A DNA stretch of 28,922 nucleotides from a virus: the IMG/VR virus record IMGVR_UViG_3300022929_002455, positions 1-28,922 of that record. One strand, given 5' to 3'. The notes under the pieces are model-generated. The model did not search any database, was not told where the DNA came from, and was given only the letters and a program-made list of their open reading frames with translations. The position numbers and the translations under genes are program-made. Positions 7,906 to 14,499 of this stretch are shown piece after piece (position 1 is the first letter of the stretch; the number at the start of each line of letters is the position of its first letter).

Positions 7906-9066
7906 ATGAATGACCGTCAAACCCTTTTACAGGCACTTGCTAATTCAGACAATGATACTGGTGTCTTTGGTCGAGGTGAAGTATTGCAGATTGCTAAGTC
8001 TGTTGGACTCAAGCCCCCCAAATGGTTCTTTGAGGAAAACAAAATTGGTCGAGGCAAATATGTTATCGATATGGCTGGGCAAGTTGTTCCAATGCGAGCA
8101 CCAACTGCTCCCATCAAACCCGAGCCGATTGTCACTATTCAGCCGCAAGAGGCTAAAATTTTGACTCAGGCTAAACTGTCAGTTGAGGTTGATAATCTCA
8201 TTCCGACTGCTGACCCTACTTACATTCCTTTTGGCTTCAGTAAGGATCTGACTCAGATTATCAAGTCGGGTATCTTCTATCCAACTTTCATCTCAGGTCT
8301 ATCAGGTAATGGTAAGACTACAATGGTTGAGCAGACCTGCGCTAAACTCAAGCGTGAGGCTCTCCGTGTCAATATCTCCATCGAGACTGATGAGGATGAT
8401 TTGATCGGCGGCAACACCCTTGTCGATGGCAATGTGGTCTATCGTGAAGGTCCTGTACTGACCGCTATGAAGCGTGGTGCAGTGCTGATACTTGATGAGT
8501 TAGACCGTGGCTCTAACAAACTGATGTGCTTACAGGCTATTCTAGAGGGTAAGCCCTACTTCAATAAGAAGACAGGTGAGGTTGTTACTCCTGCTCCCGG
8601 CTTCAACATCATTGCAACGGCTAACACTAAAGGTCGAGGCTCTGATGATGGCAAGTTTATGTCTGCTCAGATTCTTGATGAGGCATTCCTTGAGCGTTTC
8701 GCTATCACGGTTGAGCAGGAGTATCCTAATGCGGCGAATGAGAAGAAAATCATTCTCGGCAAAATGGGTAAAGTCAATAAGGTCGATGAGGACTTTGCTG
8801 ATAAGCTGGTCACTTGGGCTGAAATCATTCGCAAGACCTTCAAGGAAGGTGCGATTGATGAGTTGGTTTCTACTCGCCGTCTTGAACACATTGTCAATGC
8901 GTATGCAATGTTTGATGACCGACTCAAGGCTATCGAACTGTGTGTGAATCGATTTGATGAGGACACTAAGTCTGCATTCACTGAGTTGTACACTAAGGTT
9001 GATTCTGGTGCGACTCTGGAGTCACTTGATGCTGATGTTGAAGACTCAAGCGAGGTATCATACTAA
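7906..9066 (+). CDS. cobS: MoxR/CobS-family AAA+ ATPase
   Basis: This 386-aa protein has a central AAA+ domain. Walker A GLSGNGKT is at residues 131-138, Walker B LILDEL at 194-199, the sensor-1 Asn at 240 in IIATANT, and the ERF arginine motif at 263-265. The IETDEDDLIGG segment (about 159-169) and the GPVLTAMKRG stretch are typical of the MoxR/CobS clade. Marine T4-like phages carry a gene usually annotated cobS, and this matches it, but true cobaltochelatase activity is unproven because no cobalamin pathway is seen here. The N-terminal 60 residues, with LKPPKWFF, look like a small recruitment domain. It has its own promoter, lies directly after the VWA protein and overlaps DUF3310 by one base. 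An ATPase plus VWA adaptor machine is the likely role. Confidence 0.9.
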   Translation: MNDRQTLLQALANSDNDTGVFGRGEVLQIAKSVGLKPPKWFFEENKIGRGKYVIDMAGQVVPMRAPTAPIKPEPIVTIQPQEAKILTQAKLSVEVDNLIPTADPTYIPFGFSKDLTQIIKSGIFYPTFISGLSGNGKTTMVEQTCAKLKREALRVNISIETDEDDLIGGNTLVDGNVVYREGPVLTAMKRGAVLILDELDRGSNKLMCLQAILEGKPYFNKKTGEVVTPAPGFNIIATANTKGRGSDDGKFMSAQILDEAFLERFAITVEQEYPNAANEKKIILGKMGKVNKVDEDFADKLVTWAEIIRKTFKEGAIDELVSTRRLEHIVNAYAMFDDRLKAIELCVNRFDEDTKSAFTELYTKVDSGATLESLDADVEDSSEVSY

Positions 9067-9347
9067 TGGCTAAGGTCGATTACAAATACAATGAGGGTCA
9101 GCTTATTGCTGACCTTCAAAAGTATGTTGATGCCACATATGGTGAGCATTATTCGGTAAACAAATTTCAAGCCACCGAGTTTATCATTGACGGTGGTCAT
9201 GGTGAAGGTTTTTGCATTGGTAACATTATGAAGTATGCCCAACGATATGGGAAAAAGGAAGGTTACAATCGCAAAGACCTTATGAAGGTACTACATTATG
9301 CCTTGATTGCACTGCATGTGCATGATCTGGAACATCCAGAGGGCTAA
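9066..9347 (+). CDS. DUF3310-type small phage protein
   Basis: This 93-aa protein has the DUF3310 pattern: a GNIMKYAQRYGKK helix (residues 52-64) and then a KDLMKVLHYALIAL helix (70-83). The family is common in phages and is sometimes mislabelled as a nucleotide kinase. No NTP-binding motif is present. It starts on the TAATG of the ATPase gene, so it is the last member of that transcription unit before a large hairpin. The function is unknown; a regulatory or nucleotide-metabolism-related role is only guessed in the literature. Confidence 0.8.
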   Translation: MAKVDYKYNEGQLIADLQKYVDATYGEHYSVNKFQATEFIIDGGHGEGFCIGNIMKYAQRYGKKEGYNRKDLMKVLHYALIALHVHDLEHPEG

Positions 9348-9353
9348 CCGGCT

Positions 9354-9412
9354 TGGGCGGCGGTGAGTGATTTCCTAACTATACTTCTCTCCTCGTTATT
9401 CACCGCCGCCCA
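9354..9412 (+). terminator. Long GC-rich hairpin, candidate terminator or structured RNA
   Basis: TGGGCGGCGGTGA (9354-9366) pairs perfectly with TCACCGCCGCCCA (9400-9412), 13 bp. Wobble and AU pairs continue inside, around a pyrimidine-rich loop. It is far more GC-rich than its surroundings. CTCTTTTATTATAAA follows, so the U-tract is imperfect and runs into the late promoter at 9422. It ends the AAA+/DUF3310 unit. Confidence 0.55.
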
Positions 9413-9421
9413 CTCTTTTAT

Positions 9422-9429
9422 TATAAATA
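9422..9429 (+). promoter_or_regulatory. T4-type late promoter (TATAAATA)
   Basis: TATAAATA lies 33 bp before the ATG at 9463, with AGGAG (9449-9453) between. It matches the T4 late -10 read by a gp55-type sigma. It directly follows the long hairpin, as expected for a new transcription unit. Confidence 0.65.
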
Positions 9430-9462
9430 AGTATGTTCACACATATTTAGGAGAATACAAAC

Positions 9463-9777
9463 ATGGCAAAGATAGTTGAAATGTCTTATTTCCGAGACAG
9501 CATTTCAGACCCGTGGCCCGAGGGCAATACACCGAGAGCTGAAACATGGGAGTCTATCGTGCATGATATAATGAACACTTATAATGGTGTTCTTTCTGTT
9601 GAATTTTCTGAGGACAATCTTCAGAAGAATATTGTTCTGATGTTTCCTGATGAAACTAACCTTCCTGATGTTAAGGAGGCGTTTGAAGCAGGACTCAATC
9701 ATAGTGCCGAAGAGAAGGCAGAGATTCAAGCTATGAAGGATGCTGGTAAATATCAAATGACCATTGTCGATGAATAA
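9463..9777 (+). CDS. Hypothetical small protein under a late promoter
   Basis: This 104-aa product has a good Shine-Dalgarno (AGGAG, 9 nt spacing). It is acidic, has no signal peptide or membrane segment, and is not recognised. It is a one-gene unit: it lies between the TATAAATA box at 9422 and the terminator hairpin at 9791-9816, although the genes on both sides are early replication-type genes. That placement suggests late expression independent of its neighbours. The mix of strands and helices gives no fold call. Confidence 0.72.
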   Translation: MAKIVEMSYFRDSISDPWPEGNTPRAETWESIVHDIMNTYNGVLSVEFSEDNLQKNIVLMFPDETNLPDVKEAFEAGLNHSAEEKAEIQAMKDAGKYQMTIVDE

Positions 9778-9790
9778 CACTTGATTATTA

Positions 9791-9830
9791 GGAGCCTTAT
9801 GTTAGAATAAGGCTTCTTTCGTTTTAATAT
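9791..9830 (+). terminator. Rho-independent terminator
   Basis: GGAGCCTTAT (9791-9800) pairs with ATAAGGCTTC (9807-9816), a 10-bp stem with one wobble and a 6-base loop, followed by TTTCGTTTT. It separates the late small gene from the sliding clamp gene. Confidence 0.75.
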
Positions 9831-9849
9831 TATATTATGGAGCTACATT

Positions 9850-10506
9850 ATGAAAATCTCAAAGGCAACTTTAGATGTATTGAAAAACTATGCTAGTATC
9901 AATACGAACATCTTGGTTCGTGAAGGCAACACACTAGCAACAATCAGCACAGGCAAAAATATCTTTTCCCGGGCAACGGTCGCTGAGACTTTTGATCGGG
10001 AGTTTGCTATCTATGACTTAAACAGCCTTCTTGCTCTCTTGACTCTAATGGAAGACACCGATGTAGAGTTTGGTGAAGAGAGCATCACTATCAGCAAGGA
10101 TCGAAGTCAGTTTGAATACTATTATGCTGACCCAAGCATTGTAGTATCCGCCCCTGACAAAACCATTGAAGTAGATAATCACTACGGGTTTAACTTGTCT
10201 TCTCAAGATGTTCAGATGGTCATGAAAGCGGCGGCAATTGTCTCTGCTCCTATGCTGAGTGTTGTATCTAAGGGTGGTCAAGTTACTCTATCTGTAGGTG
10301 ACCCATCTACTCCTCGAAGCAATACTTTCCGAAACATCATCGGAGACTGTGATAAAGAATTTGATTGCCGACTTGCAATCGAAAACTTCAAGATCATTCC
10401 GGGTGACTATGAGGTTACTTTATCTCAGAAAAAATTCATGTATCTGAAAAACAAAAATACTGACATTCAGTATTGGCTTGCACTTGAACCTAGCTCAGTT
10501 ATCTAA
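9850..10506 (+). CDS. 45: Sliding clamp, gp45-like
   Basis: This 218-aa protein matches the T4 gp45 clamp in length (T4 228 aa), in its start (a short MKISKATLDVLKNYA helix), in the alternating strand/helix pattern of the clamp fold, and in its place directly upstream of the clamp-loader region. The clamp tethers the gp43 polymerase and, in T4, also activates late transcription with gp33 and gp55. The TATAAATA promoters in this window make that second role likely here too, although gp33 and gp55 lie outside. GGAG sits 7 nt before the ATG. Sequence divergence from T4 is high, so the call rests on pattern plus context. Confidence 0.92.
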   Translation: MKISKATLDVLKNYASINTNILVREGNTLATISTGKNIFSRATVAETFDREFAIYDLNSLLALLTLMEDTDVEFGEESITISKDRSQFEYYYADPSIVVSAPDKTIEVDNHYGFNLSSQDVQMVMKAAAIVSAPMLSVVSKGGQVTLSVGDPSTPRSNTFRNIIGDCDKEFDCRLAIENFKIIPGDYEVTLSQKKFMYLKNKNTDIQYWLALEPSSVI

Positions 10507-10516
10507 GGAGTGACAA

Positions 10517-11131
10517 ATGGCTGAATTTAATTACCGCGTTCCGAATGTAATTTTTAAAACTCGGGTGCGTGATGAAACTATCACTGAAGGAAATCCCTTT
10601 CGATGGGAGCATATAACCTCTCAAGAACTCTTTGCTGGGAAACGAGTCATTGTATTCTCACTTCCTGGAGCATTCACTCCTACATGTTCTACATTCCAGT
10701 TGCCTGACTTTGAGAAAATGTTTCCTGAGTTTCAGGAACAGGGCATTGATGAAATCTATTGCATGTCAGTGAACGATGCATTCGTGATGAATGCTTGGGC
10801 TAAGTCTCAGGGGTTGCGGAATGTAAAGGTGATTCCTGATGGTTCTGCTATCTTCACTACTTACATGCATATGGATGTGAAGAAAGACAATCTAGGCTTC
10901 GGTGTTCGCTCTTGGCGTTATGCTATGATTCTTGATGATATGAAAGTCGAAAAGGCTTTTGTGGAACCTGGTCTACAGGACAATGCGGATGATGATCCAT
11001 ATGGTGTCACTTCCCCGCAGAATATCATGAAGTATTTGAAAGGTGAGGATTTTGATGCAGGACCCACAACGGGCAGACAACTTACCCTAAACTTGTCTGA
11101 TGGTGTTGACTCAAAGGCGACAATGAGTTAA
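10517..11131 (+). CDS. Peroxiredoxin, Prx5/AhpC-TSA type
   Basis: This 204-aa protein has the peroxidatic active site PGAFTPTC (P50, T54, C57), the Prx5-class form, and the conserved Arg region VRSWRYAMILDD (about 130-141). The family reduces H2O2 and alkyl hydroperoxides using a thiol donor. A second Cys lies in IYCMSVND (about residue 81), but it is not clearly the usual resolving position, so a 1-Cys mechanism is possible. The tail after about residue 170 is longer than in many Prx5 proteins. It lies between gp45 and gp44, splitting a normally close replication pair, with 10-nt and 30-nt gaps. Likely protection of the infected cell from oxidative stress, which is inferred. Confidence 0.92.
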   Translation: MAEFNYRVPNVIFKTRVRDETITEGNPFRWEHITSQELFAGKRVIVFSLPGAFTPTCSTFQLPDFEKMFPEFQEQGIDEIYCMSVNDAFVMNAWAKSQGLRNVKVIPDGSAIFTTYMHMDVKKDNLGFGVRSWRYAMILDDMKVEKAFVEPGLQDNADDDPYGVTSPQNIMKYLKGEDFDAGPTTGRQLTLNLSDGVDSKATMS

Positions 11132-11134
11132 ACT
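11106..11134 (+). promoter_or_regulatory. Possible early promoter for gp44, inside the end of the peroxiredoxin gene
   Basis: TTGACT (11106-11111), a 17-bp spacer, then TAAACT (11129-11134) resembles the three clear early promoters in -35 and spacing. The -10 is weaker. It would allow gp44 transcription separate from the peroxiredoxin gene. Confidence 0.35.
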
Positions 11135-11161
11135 AGTATTTTATATTATGAGAGGTGAATA

Positions 11162-12094
11162 ATGTCAGATGAATTTTTGTGGGTCGAGAAGTATCGACCT
11201 CGTACACTTGATGAGTGTATTCTGCCTGATGCGCAGAAGGATGTGTTCAAGCAGTTTGTTGCGTCAGGTGAGATTCCTAACATGCTCCTCTGCGGCACTG
11301 CTGGCACAGGTAAGACTACAGTTGCCCGTGCCCTTTGCAATGAACTTGGGTGTGACTACATTGTAATCAACGGCTCAGAAGAATCAGGCATTGATGTACT
11401 TCGCACAAAGATCAAAAACTTTGCGAGTACAGTTTCATTTGAAGGTAAGCCTAAGGTTGTTATCTTAGACGAGGCTGACTATCTGAATCCTAATTCTACA
11501 CAGCCTGCTCTTCGTGCATTCATCGAGGAGTTTTCTAAGAATTGTCGATTCATCTTCACATGTAATTTTAAGAATCGTATCATTGCTCCTCTACACAGTA
11601 GGACTACTGTTGTTGAATTCAAACTTGTGAATGGTCAGAAGAAAAAGATGGCTACCAAGTTTCACAAGCGCATGATGGATATCCTAAAGACTGAAGGCGT
11701 AGAGTACAATGATAAGGTTCTCGCTGAACTGCTGATGAAACACTTCCCTGACTATCGCAGGGTGTTGAATGAGTTACAGCGATACAGTGCGGGCGGTGTC
11801 ATAGATGAGGGCATTCTAAGTAACCTATCTGAACTGAACACTAAGGCTCTAGCAGATGCCCTAGCAGATAAAGATTGGAAGAAGATGCGTCAATGGGTCG
11901 CTAACAATGTTGACTCGGACCCGCAAACTGTGTACAGAAAAGTATACGATACACTGCTTGAGCGAGCCAAGCAGGTACCGCAGTTTGTGTTAATCATTGC
12001 CGACTATCAGTACAAAGCGGCATTTGTAGCAGACCAAGAGATTAATCTCACGGCATGCTTAACCGAGATTATGGCGAATGTTGAAATCAAATAG
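11162..12094 (+). CDS. 44: Clamp loader large subunit, gp44-like
   Basis: This 310-aa AAA+ clamp loader ATPase has VEKYRPRTLDE at residues 8-18, Walker A GTAGTGKT (45-52), Walker B DEAD (103-106), a sensor-1 region FTCNFKNRI (about 132-140), and SRT at 146-148 where clamp loaders usually have SRC. The length equals the T4 family. It loads the gp45 ring with gp62. Unlike T4, gp62 is not next door: 2.4 kb of accessory sequence separates the two. A Shine-Dalgarno (gagagg) precedes the ATG. The Cys-to-Thr change in the SRC motif is outside the catalytic Arg and should not abolish function. Confidence 0.95.
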   Translation: MSDEFLWVEKYRPRTLDECILPDAQKDVFKQFVASGEIPNMLLCGTAGTGKTTVARALCNELGCDYIVINGSEESGIDVLRTKIKNFASTVSFEGKPKVVILDEADYLNPNSTQPALRAFIEEFSKNCRFIFTCNFKNRIIAPLHSRTTVVEFKLVNGQKKKMATKFHKRMMDILKTEGVEYNDKVLAELLMKHFPDYRRVLNELQRYSAGGVIDEGILSNLSELNTKALADALADKDWKKMRQWVANNVDSDPQTVYRKVYDTLLERAKQVPQFVLIIADYQYKAAFVADQEINLTACLTEIMANVEIK

Positions 12095-12096
12095 GG

Positions 12097-12204
12097 TTAC
12101 AGTTTGTATGTATACTCTGAATAATCTATTTCTATATATTTAATGATTTTATCTAGACGGCTACACTTCATTAATCTGTCGAATTTTTTCCATAGTCTTT
12201 TCAT
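12097..12204 (-). CDS. Candidate 35-aa basic mini-protein, minus strand
   Basis: The ATG at 12204 opens 35 codons ending in TAA at 12097-12099, only 2 bases after the gp44 stop on the other strand. The product starts MKRLWKKFDRLMK, a basic amphipathic helix pattern, and ends in a Tyr-rich stretch. It begins 5 bases after the stop of the upstream minus-strand ORF, an operon-like arrangement, but no Shine-Dalgarno is visible. Every other gene in the window is on the plus strand. A short ORF in AT-rich DNA may be chance, so confidence is low. Confidence 0.25.
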   Translation of the reverse strand: MKRLWKKFDRLMKCSRLDKIIKYIEIDYSEYTYKL

Positions 12205-12209
12205 TGAAT

Positions 12210-12317
12210 TCACACAAAAATGAAGAGGCAAAGAATTATTGCCATAGAAAAACGAAGTAATAACATATGGCGATAAGCCTGATCAACCGTGTAAGATTTA
12301 TTAAATAGTGATTTCAT
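12210..12317 (-). CDS. Candidate 35-aa single-span membrane mini-protein, minus strand
   Basis: The ATG at 12317 is preceded on its own strand by AGGGGG with a 4-base gap to the start, a plausible Shine-Dalgarno. The product begins MKSLFNKSYTVDQAYRH and ends in a hydrophobic run (MAIILCLFIFV), so a short tail-anchored membrane peptide is predicted. I use this internal start, not a far upstream ATG that would run across the RHH gene. The AT-rich block at 12331-12390 would hold its promoter. It could be a small toxin-like or host-membrane peptide, but the function is unknown and chance occurrence is possible. Confidence 0.35.
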   Translation of the reverse strand: MKSLFNKSYTVDQAYRHMLLLRFSMAIILCLFIFV

Positions 12318-12413
12318 GGTGCCCCCTATAATTACTATTAATATATTAAGTATATATACTATATATAATAATTTAAATTTCAATGTTACAAAATTGTGAC
12401 AAAAGGGTGAGAA

Positions 12414-12557
12414 ATGTCGGAAAAAAATGACCAACTCCTTGTGAAGATAAACAAGGAAGACAAAAAGGAATTCATCAAGGTGTGTAAAGAACTTGATACT
12501 TCTGCAAGCCGTGAGGTAAGGCACTTCATTAAGAAGTTTATCAAAGATAATAAGTAA
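12414..12557 (+). CDS. 47-aa ribbon-helix-helix DNA-binding protein
   Basis: This small gene encodes 47 residues starting MSEKNDQLLVKINKEDKK. The pattern is that of an Arc/CopG-type ribbon-helix-helix protein: a short strand QLLVKIN (about 7-13), a first helix EDKKEFIKVCKEL, a turn with DTSASRE, and a second helix REVRHFIKKFIKDN. A purine-rich site (aaagggtgag) precedes the ATG. Its stop shares a base with the radical SAM start (TAATG), so the two are coupled. RHH proteins usually repress their own promoter or act as antitoxins. The AT-rich region just upstream is the obvious operator candidate, but that is inference. Confidence 0.7.
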   Translation: MSEKNDQLLVKINKEDKKEFIKVCKELDTSASREVRHFIKKFIKDNK

Positions 12558-13630
12558 TGTGGTCCTTTGACAATCTAAATGCAGTGCATCTAGAGTTGAG
12601 TAGCCGATGTAATGCCGCTTGTCCTGGTTGCCCAAGATTCCTTAGAAACTCACCTAATGTTGATCCTGACTTAACACAAAGAGATATTAGCCTATCTGAT
12701 TTCAAGTCTTGGTTTAGTCCAGAGATCCTCAAGAAAATTAGAAGCTGGCACATTTGTGGCACTCATGGTGACCCTATCACATGTAAGGATTTGATTGAGA
12801 TTGTAAGTTACATTTGTGAATACAGTGATGGTTCAATTCAAATTCACACTAATGGCGGGGCAAGAAATGAAAACTTCTTTTCAAAATTAGGAAAGGTTTT
12901 ATCCGACAATACAATACCAGGTAGAGTTAGAGGAGTCGTCTTTTCTGTTGATGGCTTAGAAGATACCAATCACTTATATAGAAGACAGGTGAAGTGGGAT
13001 AAACTGATTAAAAATATGAAAGCCTATGTAGCCACCGGGGGAATGGCAGGCTGGCATTTTCTTAGGTTCGCACACAACTACCATCAGATTGAAGAAGCAA
13101 AGCAATTAGCAGAAAGTCTTGGTGTGCATTTTAAAGTTAAGAATCCTTTTGGTGTTGATGGTGTGGGTATGCCTGTATATGATAAAAGTTATAACTTAGA
13201 CTATGTTATAAATCATTATGAAAGACCTGAAGAAAAACCATACACACCTCCTGAAATAGGCTACATCGCACCTATGCCTAAAAAAACAAACAAGCAAGGA
13301 TGCATTGAGTGTGCGTCATTTAGGCAGTATGGAACTCTTAACATAAATGAGATATACATTGACCACTTGGGTCGTGTACATCCATGCTGTTATGTTGCTA
13401 ACAAAATGTTTGGTCCGTCTATATCAGAAGAAGCTACCGAAGTTAGGTACATACAAAGTAAGTTGAGAAATAAAAATAGTCTGTATTACCATAATCTAAA
13501 GGAAATCATTGACAGCGATGTGCTTAAAGTATATAGTGATAGCTGGGAAAATAAATCTATTAATCAATGCTGGGTACAGTGTGGTGGAGATAGACTCATT
13601 GATAAATTATTTGTAAGGGAAATTGAATGA
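12557..13630 (+). CDS. Radical SAM enzyme with SPASM-like cysteine tail
   Basis: This 357-aa protein has the CxxxCxxC cluster motif at C18, C22 and C25 (CNAACPGC), very near the N-terminus. A SAM-binding-type segment HICGTHGDP follows (about 65-73). In the C-terminal third lie six further cysteines: C249/C252, C277/C278 and C338/C342. That is the spacing style of SPASM/twitch domains holding extra Fe-S clusters. Such enzymes often modify peptides (thioether, C-C or epimer products). No obvious precursor peptide is adjacent, unless it is one of the minus-strand mini-ORFs. It overlaps RHH by one base and TauD by four (ATGA). The family is recurrent in marine phages, but its substrate is unknown. 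Confidence 0.88.
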   Translation: MWSFDNLNAVHLELSSRCNAACPGCPRFLRNSPNVDPDLTQRDISLSDFKSWFSPEILKKIRSWHICGTHGDPITCKDLIEIVSYICEYSDGSIQIHTNGGARNENFFSKLGKVLSDNTIPGRVRGVVFSVDGLEDTNHLYRRQVKWDKLIKNMKAYVATGGMAGWHFLRFAHNYHQIEEAKQLAESLGVHFKVKNPFGVDGVGMPVYDKSYNLDYVINHYERPEEKPYTPPEIGYIAPMPKKTNKQGCIECASFRQYGTLNINEIYIDHLGRVHPCCYVANKMFGPSISEEATEVRYIQSKLRNKNSLYYHNLKEIIDSDVLKVYSDSWENKSINQCWVQCGGDRLIDKLFVREIE

Positions 13631-14499
13631 TTAAATGTCTTGACATCAACATTGAAGAGACTTGCCCTGAGATGTCAGAGCAAGTTTTTTCTGACCTCAA
13701 GGAACATTTGATTGTAGTGATACCTAGACAGACTACTGACCCTATTTACGCATCAAGGCTCATTCACAACATGAGTTATCTTGCTAACATGGATCAGCTA
13801 GTATGGGATACTGAAGGTAACATGTTAGGTTCACCTGAGTCGTACATAGACCCATGGAGTGTAGATACTATGCCTGTGCAGAGAGTCACAGGAGAAAAGA
13901 AAGCCGATAATTACACTGGCATATTTCCTGTAGGTGAACTAGGTTGGCATGCCAACTTGAATGGTCCTAAGAGAGCAGATGGGGTAGCACTACAAGGTGT
14001 GCGTGATGTTGCTGGAACAGTTACCTCTTGGATAAACACTGCTGAAGTCATTAAAGAAATGAAAGTAGAAGAGCCTGACCTGTATGATTCTATTCAAGAT
14101 AAGTGGTGTTCCTATAAATATGATGGTGGACTTGGATGGTCTACACCTGTGAACGAAAAGCAAATCGCTTACATGCAAAAGAACGCCAATGAATATTCTA
14201 TGCGAATACTGCAAAAGAATGTAGCAGGTGTTGAAGGAATGTATTTCTACACCAATAACAATCAGGAAGCAGTTGACTATGAATTAATGTCTGAACTGAA
14301 ATCTTTTATTCACCAAGAAAGATTCATGTATCATCATCATTGGGAAGTCGGCGATCTTGTTTTGAGTGACCAACTTCTAACACTACACAGGAGAGAGCCT
14401 TACCCTACCAGTGTGTTAGAAAAGCGTGTGCTTCACAGATGGACATTTCCTATCAGCAATGCAATCGACCCTGAATACATTTTAAAGAGGAATAGTTAA
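13627..14499 (+). CDS. TauD/TfdA-family 2OG-Fe(II) oxygenase with altered metal triad
   Basis: This 290-aa protein follows the TauD layout. The proximal ligand motif is GWHAN, with H108 and N110 where the family has H-x-D. The distal His is H254 in DQLLTLHRR, and a 2OG-binding-type Arg is R271 in LHRWTF. The WEVGDLVLSDQ stretch before the distal His matches the family strongly. The Asp-to-Asn change is unusual: the Asp is an iron ligand, and Asn can weaken iron binding or open a site for another ligand. The protein may still be active, may be a halogenase-like variant, or may be a non-enzymatic relic; the otherwise clean gene argues against decay. It is coupled to radical SAM upstream and to gp62 downstream (TAATG). 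Confidence 0.85.
   Translation: MIKCLDINIEETCPEMSEQVFSDLKEHLIVVIPRQTTDPIYASRLIHNMSYLANMDQLVWDTEGNMLGSPESYIDPWSVDTMPVQRVTGEKKADNYTGIFPVGELGWHANLNGPKRADGVALQGVRDVAGTVTSWINTAEVIKEMKVEEPDLYDSIQDKWCSYKYDGGLGWSTPVNEKQIAYMQKNANEYSMRILQKNVAGVEGMYFYTNNNQEAVDYELMSELKSFIHQERFMYHHHWEVGDLVLSDQLLTLHRREPYPTSVLEKRVLHRWTFPISNAIDPEYILKRNS

Larger units (their letters stand above)
12095..12413. other. AT-rich gap between gp44 and the accessory cassette
   Basis: No plus-strand ORF longer than 26 codons is seen in these 319 bases. The minus strand holds two consecutive 35-codon ORFs that nearly fill 12097-12317. Bases 12331-12390 are almost pure A/T, with TATAAT matches on the plus strand at 12327-12332 and 12364-12369 and TTGAAA/TTGTAA-type elements on the minus strand, but no clean -35/-10 pair. 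It could be a divergent control region between the mini-ORFs and the RHH gene. Confidence 0.5.

Noticed and set aside
9354-9412. tRNA gene in the GC-rich hairpin
   Set aside because: It is one long stem with a large loop; no cloverleaf arms, anticodon stem or TpsiC-type sequence.
12210-12635. Full-length 141-codon minus-strand ORF
   Set aside because: The upstream half runs across the RHH and radical SAM genes. Only the last 35 codons, from 12317, are kept as a candidate.
14113-14120. TATAAATA inside the TauD gene
   Set aside because: Inside the coding frame and 380 bases from the next start; likely chance.
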